NCBI GenBank assembly: GCA_965216905.1
Contig: OZ244213.1
Span: forward strand, 868,001-932,000
Source: G965216905 sp965216905
GTDB taxonomy: Bacteria; Actinomycetota; Acidimicrobiia; Spongiisociales; ZC4RG35
Length of the DNA: 64,000 bases
Reading direction: 5' to 3'
Below the pieces are notes generated by a model, which was not told the origin of the DNA, did not search any database, and saw only the letters and a program-made list of their open reading frames with translations. Positions 7,609 to 16,738 of the stretch are shown here, one piece after another. Every line of letters starts with the position of its first letter. The first letter of the stretch is position 1. The position numbers and the translations under genes were made by a program.

Positions 7609-8584
7609 CAACCCGTTCCCGCTCGACAGAGACGGCCTGTTGCAGGCATATCGCACGATGCGAACGATCCGCGAATTCGAGGACCGTCTGCACGTCAATT
7701 TTGCCAAGGGGGAGATCCCCGGCTTCGTCCACCTGTACGCAGGCGAGGAGGCCGCGGCGACCGGCATCATGATGCACCTCCGGCCCGACGATCGCATCGC
7801 CAGCACCCATCGGGGCCACGGACACTGCATCGCCAAGGGTGTGGACCCTCGAGAGATGATGAAAGAGATCTACGGGAAGGTGGGCGGGTCGTGTGCCGGC
7901 AAAGGCGGTTCAATGCACATCGCCGAACTCGACGTCGGCATGATGGGAGCCAACGGGATCCTCGGGGCAGGTGCCCCGCTCGCGTGTGGAGCCGGCCTCG
8001 CCGCCAAGCACCGCGGCAACGGTGACGTCGCCATCAGCTTCGTCGGCGACGGTGCTTCCAACCAGGGAACCTTCCTCGAGAGTCTCAACCTGGCGGCCGT
8101 ATGGAATCTCCCCACCATCTTCGTGGTCGAGAACAACGGATACGCCGAGTCCACGTCACGCGACTACGGGGTGGCCGTGGACTCATACGTGGACCGGGCG
8201 GCCGGATTCGGCCTGCCGGGGATCAGCGTGGACGGGACCGACTTCTTCGCGGTCTACGAGACGGCCGGCGAGATCATCGACCGGGCTCGCAATGGGGGCG
8301 GGCCATCGCTGATGGAGTGCGAGATGGTTCGGTTCTACGGGCACTTCGAGGGCGATGCGCAGACCTACCGCGGCGAGAACGAGGTCATCGACCTCCGGGA
8401 GAACCGCGACTGCATCAGCGCGTTCCGCAACCGGGTGGTGAGCGCGGGAGTGGTGGACGACGCCACGCTCGACGAGATCGACATGGACGCCCGCAGCCTC
8501 ATCGACGAGGCGGTGGCGGCCGCCATGGTGGCGCCCGAGCCGGACGTGTCCGAGCTGCTGACCGACGTCTACGTGAACTACTGA
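7601..8584 (+). CDS. acoA: Acetoin dehydrogenase E1 component, alpha subunit (TPP-dependent)
   Basis: A 327-residue E1-alpha. It has the N-terminal YRTMRTIREFEDR helix, STHRGHGHCIAKG, GKGGSMHIAE, and the thiamine-diphosphate motif GDGASNQG ending at VVENNGYAES. E1 decarboxylates the 2-oxo-type substrate and acylates the lipoyl group of E2; with AcoB it forms a heterotetramer. A strong AAGGAGG precedes ATG 7601. The neighbours acoX, acoB and an E2 with an alpha/beta hydrolase domain make acetoin the likely substrate rather than pyruvate. Confidence 0.9.
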   Translation: MGDNPFPLDRDGLLQAYRTMRTIREFEDRLHVNFAKGEIPGFVHLYAGEEAAATGIMMHLRPDDRIASTHRGHGHCIAKGVDPREMMKEIYGKVGGSCAGKGGSMHIAELDVGMMGANGILGAGAPLACGAGLAAKHRGNGDVAISFVGDGASNQGTFLESLNLAAVWNLPTIFVVENNGYAESTSRDYGVAVDSYVDRAAGFGLPGISVDGTDFFAVYETAGEIIDRARNGGGPSLMECEMVRFYGHFEGDAQTYRGENEVIDLRENRDCISAFRNRVVSAGVVDDATLDEIDMDARSLIDEAVAAAMVAPEPDVSELLTDVYVNY

Positions 8585-8595
8585 GGAGATGTGAC

Positions 8596-9618
8596 ATGAC
8601 AACGATGGTCGGTACCAGAACGATCACCTGCCGCGAGGCGATCAACGAAGCGCTCGATCAGGAGATGGCCGCCGATCCCACGGTGATCGTGATGGGAGAG
8701 GACATCGTCGGTGGGACCGGGAGCCCCGGCGAAGACGACGCGTGGGGAGGAGTGCTCGGCGTGACCAAGGGGCTGCATGCCAAACACGGCGACCGGCTCA
8801 TGGACACGCCACTGTCGGAGTCGGCGTACGTCGGCGCGGCGATCGGGGCCGCCGCCTGCGGGATGCGACCGGTGGCCGAGCTGATGTTCATCGACTTCAT
8901 GGGCGTCTGTTTGGACCAGATCTTCAACCAGGCCGCCAAGTTCCGCTACATGTTCGGCGGGAAGGCCACGACACCGGTGGTCATCCGCACGATGGTTGGC
9001 GCCGGCCTGCGAGCGGCCGCCCAGCACTCGCAGATGCTCACCCCGATCTTCACCCACATCCCGGGCTTGAAGGTGGTCTGCCCGTCCAACGCGTACGACA
9101 TGAAGGGACTACTCATCGAGTCGATCCGGGATGACGACCCGGTCATCTTCTGTGAGCACAAGGCGCTCTACGACCTGCCGGGAGACGTTCCCGAGGCTCC
9201 GTATGCCATTCCCTTCGGTGAGGCCAACGTCGTCCGGGAGGGCTCCGATTGCACGATCGTCACGTACGGGATGATGGTGCACCGGGCGGAAGAGGCGGCG
9301 CAGGCGCTGGAGGGCGACGGTGTCTCGTGTGAGATCGTCGACCTGCGCACCCTGTCACCACTGGACCTCGACACCGTCATCGAGAGCGTCGAGAACACCG
9401 GCCGGCTGGTGGTCGTCGACGAGGCGAACCCACGCTGTTCCATCGCCGCCGACGTCTCCGCCCAGGTCGCCCAGGAGGCATTCGGTTCCCTGCGATCCGG
9501 CATCGAGATGGTCACGGCGCCGCATACACCCGTGCCGTTCTCGCCTCCGCTCGAAGATGCGTACATCCCGAGCGCCGACCGCATCGCCGAGGCCGTCCGG
9601 CGGGCGACGACCGGATGA
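8596..9618 (+). CDS. acoB: Acetoin dehydrogenase E1 component, beta subunit
   Basis: A 340-residue transketolase pyrimidine-binding plus C-terminal domain protein. Recognisable blocks are REAINEALDQEMAADP, VMGEDIVGGTG, DTPLSESAYVGAAIGAA, RPVAELMFIDFMG, and AAQHSQMLTPIFTHIPGLKVV; the C-terminal domain starts near VTYGMMVHRAEEAAQAL. It supplies the conserved Glu that activates TPP in the E1 heterotetramer. ATG 8596 lies 11 bases after acoA with GAGGAGATGTGAC as the ribosome binding region. The 3' end overlaps acoC (ATGA). Confidence 0.9.
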   Translation: MTTMVGTRTITCREAINEALDQEMAADPTVIVMGEDIVGGTGSPGEDDAWGGVLGVTKGLHAKHGDRLMDTPLSESAYVGAAIGAAACGMRPVAELMFIDFMGVCLDQIFNQAAKFRYMFGGKATTPVVIRTMVGAGLRAAAQHSQMLTPIFTHIPGLKVVCPSNAYDMKGLLIESIRDDDPVIFCEHKALYDLPGDVPEAPYAIPFGEANVVREGSDCTIVTYGMMVHRAEEAAQALEGDGVSCEIVDLRTLSPLDLDTVIESVENTGRLVVVDEANPRCSIAADVSAQVAQEAFGSLRSGIEMVTAPHTPVPFSPPLEDAYIPSADRIAEAVRRATTG

Positions 9619-10751
9619 GCGACGCACCCGACATCGTCCCGATCGTCATGCCGAAGTGGGGGCTGTCGATGAAGGACGGGATGATCATCGAGTGGTTCGT
9701 GTCCGAGGGTGACCAGATCACCCTCGGACAGGAACTGGCCGAGATCGACACCGACAAGATCAACGGCGACATGGAGGCGACCGCCGAGGGAGTCATCCGG
9801 CGGATCGTGGCGACCGCCGGCAGCCGTCATCGGGTGCAAGCGCTGCTCGCCGTGATCGCCGACCCGACGGTGCCGGATGACGCCATCGACGCCTTCATCG
9901 ACGAGTTCCCGGAGCCACCCGAGGAACAGGAAGGAGAGGGCACCGAATCCGCCTACGCCACCGTGACCGTCGAAGACCTCTCGTTGCGCTCCTCGCAGAT
10001 CGGTGAAGGTGAGCCGATCGTGCTCATCCACGGCTTCGGCGGGGACCTCGACAACTGGCTGTTCAACATGTCGACGCTGGCCGAGCACGGCAGCGTGCTC
10101 GCCATCGACCTCCCCGGGCACGGCGAGTCCAGTCTGGTCGTGCCCGACCCCACGGTCGACGGTCTGGCTCGTCTGATGTGGGATGCACTCGACCAGAGCG
10201 GGATGGATCGGCCGGCGGCGCTGATCGGTCACTCGTTGGGCGGGGCGGTGGTCTCCCGGATGGCCCGACTCCATCCGGAGCGAGTCCGTTCGCTGGCGCT
10301 GCTGGCGCCTGCGGGGCTGGGCGACGAGATCGACCAGGAGTACATCGACGGCTTCGTGACGGCACGTTCGAAGCTTGACATGAAGGCGGTGGCCGCCCAA
10401 CTGTTCGCCGATCAGTCGGCGGTCACCCGCAGCCTCATCGATGGGATGCTGCGCTACAAGCGGCTCGACGGGGTGATCGCCCTCCTGAGTCGCATCCGGG
10501 ATGCCTGGTTCACCGGTGGGAGACAGTTGGTCTCCGTGACCGATGACCTGGCAGCGCTCGACGTTCCGATCCTGGTCATCTGGGGTGCAGACGACCGGGT
10601 GATCCCGGCGGCGCATGCCGCCCGAGCCGATGCCTTCGCAGCGGTCCATGTCATCGACGATGCCGGGCACATGGTGCAGATGGAGCAGGCCGGCGAGGTG
10701 AATCGATTGCTCGCTTCCCACATCGGAGAGGAGCATCTCGCCCCCGCCTGA
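9615..10751 (+). CDS. acoC: Acetoin dehydrogenase E2-type protein: lipoyl domain fused to alpha/beta hydrolase
   Basis: 378 residues. Residues about 8-85 are a lipoyl domain with the target Lys in EIDTDKINGD. After a linker (residues 100-112, Glu-rich) comes an alpha/beta hydrolase: IVLIHGFGGDLDNW, nucleophile elbow GHSLGGA, acid region VIWGADDRVI and His in DDAGHMVQME. A lipoyl domain with an alpha/beta hydrolase replacing the usual acyltransferase core is the known architecture of AcoC in acetoin cleavage systems. It accepts the acetyl unit from E1 and yields acetyl-CoA. No dihydrolipoyl dehydrogenase gene follows, so E3 must come from elsewhere. Confidence 0.9.
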   Translation: MSDAPDIVPIVMPKWGLSMKDGMIIEWFVSEGDQITLGQELAEIDTDKINGDMEATAEGVIRRIVATAGSRHRVQALLAVIADPTVPDDAIDAFIDEFPEPPEEQEGEGTESAYATVTVEDLSLRSSQIGEGEPIVLIHGFGGDLDNWLFNMSTLAEHGSVLAIDLPGHGESSLVVPDPTVDGLARLMWDALDQSGMDRPAALIGHSLGGAVVSRMARLHPERVRSLALLAPAGLGDEIDQEYIDGFVTARSKLDMKAVAAQLFADQSAVTRSLIDGMLRYKRLDGVIALLSRIRDAWFTGGRQLVSVTDDLAALDVPILVIWGADDRVIPAAHAARADAFAAVHVIDDAGHMVQMEQAGEVNRLLASHIGEEHLAPA

Positions 10752-10758
10752 GGCTGCC

Positions 10759-11438
10759 TCACCGACCGATGGGAACCATTTCGTCCGGCTGCGGACGAAG
10801 CTCGTCCCGGACGCGGACCAGGCCATACACGGCGCCGATCGCGCCGAGAAACGCGAGCACCGTCCCTGGATCGCGCACACCGTCGGGTCCCCAAGTCCCG
10901 GCGTTCGACGCCCCCCAGATCGCGAGCACGAGCCAACAGAAGCCTCCCGACGCGTACCAGCGGACGGTGGAGCGTCCAGACGCGACCCGGCGCTCCAAAC
11001 TCAACACCCGTCCGGCCGCCGACCCGAGCAGCGCCATCTGGATGATGATGTAGAAGGCGGACGGATTGACGACACCGGCGGCGATGAAATGGGTGTTGAG
11101 AAACGTTCCGATCAGCAGCGCTGCGTTGAAGCGGATGGCGCCGAGGATGCGGACCCCCACCAGTAGCTCGAGCACGATCACGACGAATCCGACGGCGATC
11201 GAGGCGGGGCGCCACCACTCCGCCATCACCCAGGCGTACTGGGGGGCGCCTGGGCGGCCAGCTGAACGTCGATGAACTCCGAGACGGCCGAGCCATCACT
11301 CCACGCGGGGTCGACGATCTTCTCGAATCCGGCCCGCAGCCAGCCCACGCCGAGAAAGACGCGAAGGGGTACCAGATGCAGGAAGGACGCGTCGGACGGA
11401 CGGTCGGCATCGAGCGCAGATGGGGATCGCTGGATCAG
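10759..11438 (-). pseudogene. DoxX-like membrane protein, disrupted by a frameshift
   Basis: Two overlapping frames together make one DoxX-type protein. The 5' part (from about 11375 leftwards) reads LRVFLGVGWLRAGFEKIVDP then EFIDVQLAAQAPP and then stops; the 3' part (10759-11229, about 156 residues) continues with YAWVMAEWWRPASIAVGFVV and two or three further membrane helices. The switch falls in a run of six G on the plus strand at 11241-11246; seven would restore one frame. No ATG, GTG or TTG lies in the 5' frame ahead of the similarity, so there may be a second lesion. Either a real pseudogene or a homopolymer sequencing error. Family members reduce thiosulfate-type substrates or carry quinone chemistry; none can be assigned here. 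Confidence 0.65.
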
Positions 11439-11511
11439 TCGGATGCTCGTCCCTCCGTTCCGAGCGCACCGGACCCTACACCCGACGTGCGCCTACCGCT
11501 CGCCCCGACCC

Positions 11512-12717
11512 CTATCCGACCGATTCGACGGCGACGGCGATTCCCTGGCCGACTCCGATGCACATGGTGGCCAGCGCACGCTTGCCGCCGCGTCGCCGCA
11601 TCTCCATGATGGCCGTCCCGAGAATGCGGGCTCCCGACATCCCGGTGGGATGCCCGAGTGCGATCGCTCCCCCGTTGGGATTGACGTGTTCCGCGTCATC
11701 GGGGAGCCCCAGCTCCCGCAGGCACGCCAGCGCTTGGCTGGCGAACGCCTCGTTGAGTTCGATCACCTCGAAGTCGTCGAGCCGCATTGAGGTCCGATCG
11801 AGCAGCTTCCGGGTGGCGGGCAACGGGCCGATGCCCATGATCCGCGGCGGCACCCCTGCAACTGCCGATCCGATGAGCCTGGCCAGCGGCGTCAAACCAT
11901 GCCGGTGGATCGCCGCCTCCGAGGCCAGCAGCAGCGCGGCGGCTCCGTCGTTGATCCCGGAGCTGTTCCCGGCGGTCACCGTTCCCCCTGGCCGAAACGC
12001 CGGCCGCAGCCGGTCCAGGTCGGCGTGCGTCGTCCCCGGTCGGGGATGCTCGTCGGCTTCCACCAACACCGCTTCCCCTCGCCGCACCGGAACCGACACC
12101 GGGACGATCTCCTCACCCAGCCGACCCGCCTTCCCGGCTTCCGCCGCTCGCTCCTGGGACCGGACGGCGAAGGCATCCTGGTCGCGCCGAGAAACGTCGT
12201 ACTCGTCCGCGACGTTCTCGGCGGTGATCCCCAGCGGGTCGGTGTGACCCATCTCGGACATCCGCCGATTGACGAGTCTCCAGCCGAGGGTGGTCGATGC
12301 GATCTCGGCACTTGTCGGATAGGCCGTTTCCGCCTTGGGGATCACGAACGGCGCCCGTGACATGGACTCGACCCCTCCGGCGATCACGAGGTCGGCCTCA
12401 CCCGATGCGATGCTCCGACCGCCCTGAACGACCGCCTCCAATCCCGATCCGCACAGCCGGTTGACCGTCACCCCGGCGGTCGTGTCGGGGAGGCCGGCGA
12501 GGAGGGCCGCCATGCGAGCGACATTCCGATTGTCCTCCCCCGCCTGGTTGGTGGCGCCGAGGGCGACGTCCTCGATGACGCCGGTGAGGTCCGGGTGCCG
12601 ATCCACCAGTTCCCGAATTGGAAGAGCAGCCAGATCGTCCGTGCGGACCGGGGCCAGCGCCCCGCCGTATCGTCCGATCGGTGTTCGCACGTAGTCGATG
12701 ATGAAAGCCGGACCCAT
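11512..12717 (-). CDS. Thiolase (acetyl-CoA C-acyltransferase, possibly 3-oxoadipyl-CoA thiolase)
   Basis: 401 residues with a complete thiolase set: nucleophile Cys in VNRLCGSGLEAV, VIAGGVESMSRAPF, GNSSGINDGAAA, NEAFASQALA, the His block NPNGGAIALGHPTG and the C-terminal general-acid Cys in ATMCIGVGQG. It cleaves 3-oxoacyl-CoA with CoA, or condenses two acyl-CoAs. The AGEDNRNVARMA and VESMSRAP wording is close to PcaF/PaaJ-type enzymes, which would fit aromatic catabolism, but substrate choice is not visible. It stands alone, with the disrupted DoxX-like gene downstream. Confidence 0.85.
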   Translation of the reverse strand: MGPAFIIDYVRTPIGRYGGALAPVRTDDLAALPIRELVDRHPDLTGVIEDVALGATNQAGEDNRNVARMAALLAGLPDTTAGVTVNRLCGSGLEAVVQGGRSIASGEADLVIAGGVESMSRAPFVIPKAETAYPTSAEIASTTLGWRLVNRRMSEMGHTDPLGITAENVADEYDVSRRDQDAFAVRSQERAAEAGKAGRLGEEIVPVSVPVRRGEAVLVEADEHPRPGTTHADLDRLRPAFRPGGTVTAGNSSGINDGAAALLLASEAAIHRHGLTPLARLIGSAVAGVPPRIMGIGPLPATRKLLDRTSMRLDDFEVIELNEAFASQALACLRELGLPDDAEHVNPNGGAIALGHPTGMSGARILGTAIMEMRRRGGKRALATMCIGVGQGIAVAVESVG

Positions 12718-12880
12718 ATCGAGAGAATAGGTGTCCGCTCGCGCTCGACTCGCCAGGTGAGTTGCGCGAACTCATCGAGGCCGCCACCCACACCTCCTCC
12801 TCGGGTTGGAAACGACGTCCCGATTGAAATCGCCGACCAACGGGTACCCGTTCGACGTCGAGCCACGGAAAGGACTGGCG

Positions 12881-13072
12881 ATGGACGACAGCACCGAACG
12901 CAAGTGGGAGGGCCGTTGGGATCAACTCAAGGGCCGAGCAAAACAGGCCTGGGGAGACCTCACCGACGATGACCTCGACGTTGCCGAAGGCAACCTCGAA
13001 GAGATGATCGGGCGCATCAAGCAACGTACCGGAGAAACCGAGCAGGCGATCCGGGACCGACTCTCCGACTGA
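12881..13072 (+). CDS. CsbD-family stress-response protein
   Basis: A 63-residue, highly charged, helical protein with the CsbD signature: WEGRWDQLKGRAKQAWGDLT, then DDLDVAEGNLEEMIGRIKQRTG. Members are induced by general stress in many bacteria and have no known biochemical activity. GGAAAGGA lies upstream of ATG 12881. An in-frame ATG at 12806 would add 25 residues with no family similarity, so the shorter form is chosen. Monocistronic, convergent with the PhoU-like gene. Confidence 0.85.
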   Translation: MDDSTERKWEGRWDQLKGRAKQAWGDLTDDDLDVAEGNLEEMIGRIKQRTGETEQAIRDRLSD

Positions 13073-13125
13073 GGTACCCGGCGAGGCCGGAATGGGACGG
13101 CCGGCCATCTCCGCTGCGCTGAGGT

Positions 13126-13152
13126 GGAGGAGGTGCCTGGTCGTCCTCCTCC
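13126..13152. terminator. Hairpin between convergent csbD and PhoU-like genes
   Basis: GGAGGAGG at 13126-13133 pairs with CCTCCTCC at 13145-13152 across an 11-base loop. There is no T-run, so it could be a weak bidirectional terminator or simply a GC-rich dyad. Confidence 0.35.
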
Positions 13153-13210
13153 GGCGTGGATCGATCGTCGCCGGCGACCCATCCCGTCGGTACGAGGCCC
13201 GGGTCCAATT

Positions 13211-13262
13211 CTGACGAGCCGGGCCTGACGAGCCGGCCTGACGAGCCGGCCTGACGAGCCGG
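13211..13262. repeat. Four tandem copies of a 13-base unit
   Basis: CCTGACGAGCCGG is repeated head to tail four times (the first copy starts one base short and has one extra G). The run ends just before the stop codon of the convergent PhoU-like gene, in non-coding DNA. Likely a slippage-prone minisatellite; no function is visible. Confidence 0.8.
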
Positions 13263-13275
13263 CTGGGGTGTTGCG

Positions 13276-13953
13276 CTACTCGAGCCGGTCGGCCTTGTCC
13301 TCGTCCCAGTAGTCGATCCGGTCGAGCGGCATGACTACGCTGGTCATCACGTTCATCAGGTGCGAGACGATGCGCTGGAGGTACCGGTAGAAGAGCGCTC
13401 GGGCGGCCGCCTGACCGGCCATGCCGGTCGCCGCCAGAGAGGCGAGCATTCGCTCCTCGAGCGTGTCCTTGTACTCGTCGTTCTCGTTGAGGATCTCGTG
13501 GGCGGAGCTGGCGTCGCGGTCGGCGAAGATCCGGGCGGTCTCGACGATGAGCTTGGCAACCCAGTCGATGTCGCCCTCGATGGTCGCCACGTCGAGGGAC
13601 TGCCGGAAGTCGACTCCGGCGGCGGCCAGGTCCCACAGGTCCTTGGCGTTGTCCCCGACCCGCTCGATGTCTTTCGAGATGGCCATGTAGGCCAGCAGCG
13701 TGGGGATGTCGGCGGTGCCGCCCCGAACGCCGGCGTGAACGACCAGCTCCCGGCGAATGGCCCGCTCGGCCTTGTTGATCGACTTGTCTCGCTTCCGCAG
13801 CTTCTTGCCGATCTCGTCGGGCTCGACCCGCCGCAGCAGCGAGTTCGTCGCCATCTCGAAGGTGGCGGAGGCCGTGGAGAGCATCTCGGCGATCTGCGAC
13901 TCGATCATCTCGATGCCGCTCTCACCGCGTGACTTGAACAATTCAAAGACCAT
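13276..13953 (-). CDS. PhoU-like domain protein (phosphate uptake partner)
   Basis: 225 residues, all-helical, with a PhoU-type pattern: MIESQIAEMLSTASATFEMA, a highly charged EIGKKLRKRDKSINKAERAIRREL helix, then AYMAISKDIERVGDNAKDLWDLA, the metal-contacting E-R-x-G-D-N-A-K motif typical of PhoU/DUF47 proteins. It lies directly downstream of a Na/Pi cotransporter gene, the usual partner. The likely role is modulating phosphate transport. The gene begins 11 bases after the transporter stop. Confidence 0.85.
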   Translation of the reverse strand: MVFELFKSRGESGIEMIESQIAEMLSTASATFEMATNSLLRRVEPDEIGKKLRKRDKSINKAERAIRRELVVHAGVRGGTADIPTLLAYMAISKDIERVGDNAKDLWDLAAAGVDFRQSLDVATIEGDIDWVAKLIVETARIFADRDASSAHEILNENDEYKDTLEERMLASLAATGMAGQAAARALFYRYLQRIVSHLMNVMTSVVMPLDRIDYWDEDKADRLE

Positions 13954-13964
13954 TGATCACCTCA

Positions 13965-15128
13965 TCATCGCAGAATCAGGAGCCCAAGGAGCGGAACCAG
14001 AACGAACAGGCCGCCGACATACGCCAGCACCCACCGTTTCCGCCGCACCGCCATATCCCCGAGGCCCTCGGCAAGCCGGATCGGGATCTCCCGAATGGCC
14101 GGCAAGGGATAGAAGACTGCGATTCCAAAGATGTTGAACAGGGTGTGGACCAGGGCGATCGTCAGGCCCTCCGGTTGTTCGGCCGCGACCGAGGCGAGCA
14201 GCGCAGTGATGGTGGTGCCGACGTTGGCGCCGAGGGTGACGGGGAAGGCATTCTTCAAGGTGAGCACTCCCGCACCGACCATCGGGATCAGGATGGAGGT
14301 GGTGATCGACGAGCTCTGCACGAGCACGGTCATGATCATCCCCAACACCATCGCCCCGATGCCGGCCCCGCGGTCGAGCACTGCGTTGAGTGACTGCTCG
14401 ATCCGCCCGGCCATCACTTCGCGCATGTTGCGGGTGATGTACGCCAGGGCCAGGAAGATGAGCCCCAGCCCGATCGCCAGCAGGAGTCCACCCTCGATCC
14501 CCTTCGACATCCCCATGCCCTCGAACAGATCCTTCAGGATGTCCACCGGGTACCCGACGGCCGCCTTGATGGGACTGGAACCCGGAGCGGCTCCGGCCAG
14601 CGTCTCCTGGCCGCGCAGCACACCGGTCAGCGCCCGAGCGGAGCGAGACAGGAATCCGGTGGCCAGCTCCAGCGGGAGCGCCACCGAGACGGTGAGGAGG
14701 TTGAAGAAGTCGTGGACCGTGGCACCGGCGAACGCTCGGCGGAACTCCTGGCCCTTCCGAACGTGACCGATGGACACCAGCGTGTTGGTGACCGTCGTTC
14801 CGATGTTCGCACCCATGATCATCGGTACGGCTGCGGTCACCCCCAGCGTGCCACTCCCGACCAGACCCACGATGGTGGCGGTGGTGACCGAAGACGACTG
14901 GACGAGCACCGTGGCGAGAATCCCGGCGAAGAGTCCGGCAACCGGATTCGAGACGTTGGCGAAGAGCTGTTCGGCGGCGTCTGCGCCGAAAGCCTTGATG
15001 CCCGACTCGAGCGACTTCACCCCAACCAGGAAGAGGTAGAGCAGCAGGATCGCCGACACGACCCGCACCCACTTCGGAACCTGCAGACCGCCCTCGGTTG
15101 GTGATTCTGGGTGGGGAGGCAACGCCAT
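13965..15128 (-). CDS. Na+/phosphate cotransporter (NptA / PF02690 family)
   Basis: 387 residues, about eight to nine membrane helices, and an inverted two-fold repeat marked by paired QSSS motifs: ATVLVQSSSVTTATIVG near residue 60 and LVQSSSITTSIL near residue 265. Each is followed by a GANIGTTVT or GANVGTTIT loop, the substrate-site signature of SLC34/NptA-type transporters. It takes up phosphate with sodium. The first gene of a two-gene unit with the PhoU-like protein. Confidence 0.9.
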   Translation of the reverse strand: MALPPHPESPTEGGLQVPKWVRVVSAILLLYLFLVGVKSLESGIKAFGADAAEQLFANVSNPVAGLFAGILATVLVQSSSVTTATIVGLVGSGTLGVTAAVPMIMGANIGTTVTNTLVSIGHVRKGQEFRRAFAGATVHDFFNLLTVSVALPLELATGFLSRSARALTGVLRGQETLAGAAPGSSPIKAAVGYPVDILKDLFEGMGMSKGIEGGLLLAIGLGLIFLALAYITRNMREVMAGRIEQSLNAVLDRGAGIGAMVLGMIMTVLVQSSSITTSILIPMVGAGVLTLKNAFPVTLGANVGTTITALLASVAAEQPEGLTIALVHTLFNIFGIAVFYPLPAIREIPIRLAEGLGDMAVRRKRWVLAYVGGLFVLVPLLGLLILR

Positions 15129-15216
15129 GGGTGACGCAACGGTAACCAGAAGATGTCGCGGAGAAAAACGTACCTTGAGCGATCCCCGTCAAGGATTCCG
15201 GAGTCTTGCCGAGGCC

Positions 15217-15843
15217 TCAGAACTCGGCCGACGCAAACGGGACGCTGAAGGCCCGGCAGTAGATCAGCACCGACTCGATGTCGTCGAGTGCCACGTCGGC
15301 CGGGATGTCGTAGTTCTGGTTTCCGAGACTCCCCTTCAGCGCACCGAGGTCGACCATCGACCCGTCCCCGAGCACCAGATTCACCCGGAGATCCGGGCCG
15401 TTGGTGACTTCGAAATCCTCGAAACGGAGCAATGCTTCACCCTCGACGAGGTGGACGGTGGCGGACCCGCTTCCCTGATGGAAGTCGTCGGCACCGGAGA
15501 AGCTGCCGGTCGCCACCAGCGCCACCGGCTCCGGATCTGGCTCCGGCCCAGCATCTGGAGGCGACGGCGCCTCGGCAGCGTCGACGGGTGAACTCGATTC
15601 CGCGGCACCGGCGGTTGCTTCGGTGGCCGGCTGCGAGGTGGCGGTCGGAGTTCCGTCGACTTCCGTCGCCACGGGGAATGCCTCGTTCACCTCCCGATCC
15701 AGGAAGAGCGGCGAGCCGAGCCACCAGGCCACGGCGAGTGCCGGGATCGCCAGACCGATCAGGAGTCGCCGAATCCACCGCCGATCGGGCCGGGCGGCTT
15801 CGTCATCGGGAGTCGTCGACCTGCTGGTTGGAGTTGACTGCAT
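15217..15843 (-). CDS. Membrane-anchored DM13-domain protein
   Basis: 208 residues. An N-terminal charged segment is followed by one membrane helix (LLIGLAIPALAVAWWLG, about residues 26-42), then a low-complexity Thr/Ala/Pro/Glu-rich linker, and from about residue 105 a DM13 domain: TGSFSGADDFHQGSGSATV, LRFEDFEVTNGPDLRVNLV, LGALKGSLGNQNYDIP and a Cys in VLIYCRAFSVPFASAEF. DM13 is proposed to be an electron-transfer domain using that Cys. The start is ATG 15843, behind GTGAGGAACCG. Exposed on the outer face of the membrane. No redox partner sits next to it. Confidence 0.8.
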   Translation of the reverse strand: MQSTPTSRSTTPDDEAARPDRRWIRRLLIGLAIPALAVAWWLGSPLFLDREVNEAFPVATEVDGTPTATSQPATEATAGAAESSSPVDAAEAPSPPDAGPEPDPEPVALVATGSFSGADDFHQGSGSATVHLVEGEALLRFEDFEVTNGPDLRVNLVLGDGSMVDLGALKGSLGNQNYDIPADVALDDIESVLIYCRAFSVPFASAEF

Positions 15844-15949
15844 CGGTTCCTCACGGTTGCGGCTTCTCGGACGACAACCGGGGTCTCGATTCACACGTTC
15901 CCGTCGGCCGATGAACAATCGAGAAACGAGCGGGCGTCCGGGTGCGCGG

Positions 15950-16738
15950 TCACCCGCCCTCACCATCGCGATGGTCGGGTGGCGGCTCCTCACCGGGTAC
16001 GACATCTCCACCGGAAGTCGTCGTCGTGGTCGCCCGCTCGGGATGCCGGTCGGCGGGCACGGTGGTGGTCGACTCGGCCGGGCGATCCCACCGATCCGGG
16101 TCGGTGTCGTCCCGCACTGCCGACGTCGGCTCCGGAGACCGCCGGTCGGCGTGACGGTCCCCCTCGGTGGTAGGAGGCGTCGTCGTGGTGGTGGTTGCGG
16201 GGCCCTCGTCTCGCGTACGGGCATCGAGTCGGTCTTCATCGGTTTGGTCCTCCCCGTCGCCAAGAGTCGGGGCCGGCTCGGGTGGCGGTGTTGCCTCATG
16301 TGACGATGCGTCGTCCGACGAGTCGGTCAGCTCCTCCAATCTGGTGTGGAGGCTTTCGGAGCCGGTGGCCGCCACCGCGTCGGCCGCCTCGGCGAACGCG
16401 GCGGATACCACCGCCGGGGGAGTCCCATTCGCCAGCAAGGTCTCCAGTTCCTCGAGTCGGTGGACTGCCGGAAGCTCCGGATCGGCCAGCGCCAGGACCG
16501 GTTCGACCAGGCGTTTCAGGCCGTACAACGGATCGCCGGGGACCGCATCTTCGGCGGCCAGACCCGCCACGGGGAGGGCCAGAACCAGCGCCGCCACGGC
16601 CACCACGAGTCGGCGGCCGAGTCGTCGCCGTTGCGCCTGTGCTCGCAGGGTGGAGTCGATGCTGGCGATGTGGCGCGCCCGGGTTTCGGCCGGCATCTGG
16701 ATGGAGAACACCTCGAGTTCGGGGAACCGCTCACTCAT
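15950..16738 (-). CDS. DUF5667-like membrane protein with low-complexity tail, ECF-sigma partner
   Basis: 262 residues. The N-terminal cytoplasmic part (SERFPELEVFSIQMPAETRARHIASI) precedes a single membrane helix at about 47-64 (LVVAVAALVLALPVAGLA) and then GDPLYGLKRLVEPVLAL, typical of the DUF5667 region that follows anti-sigma-like segments in Actinobacteria. The second half is disordered and rich in Thr, Pro, Asp and Arg (several TTTTT and PPP runs). It overlaps the stop of the upstream ECF sigma factor by eight bases, so the pair is translationally coupled, as expected for a sigma factor and its membrane regulator; a zinc-binding anti-sigma HxxxCxxC motif is absent. Confidence 0.7.
   Translation of the reverse strand: MSERFPELEVFSIQMPAETRARHIASIDSTLRAQAQRRRLGRRLVVAVAALVLALPVAGLAAEDAVPGDPLYGLKRLVEPVLALADPELPAVHRLEELETLLANGTPPAVVSAAFAEAADAVAATGSESLHTRLEELTDSSDDASSHEATPPPEPAPTLGDGEDQTDEDRLDARTRDEGPATTTTTTPPTTEGDRHADRRSPEPTSAVRDDTDPDRWDRPAESTTTVPADRHPERATTTTTSGGDVVPGEEPPPDHRDGEGG

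Noticed and set aside
9168..10880. 570-residue minus-strand open frame
   Set aside because: Antisense to acoB and acoC, no recognisable domain.
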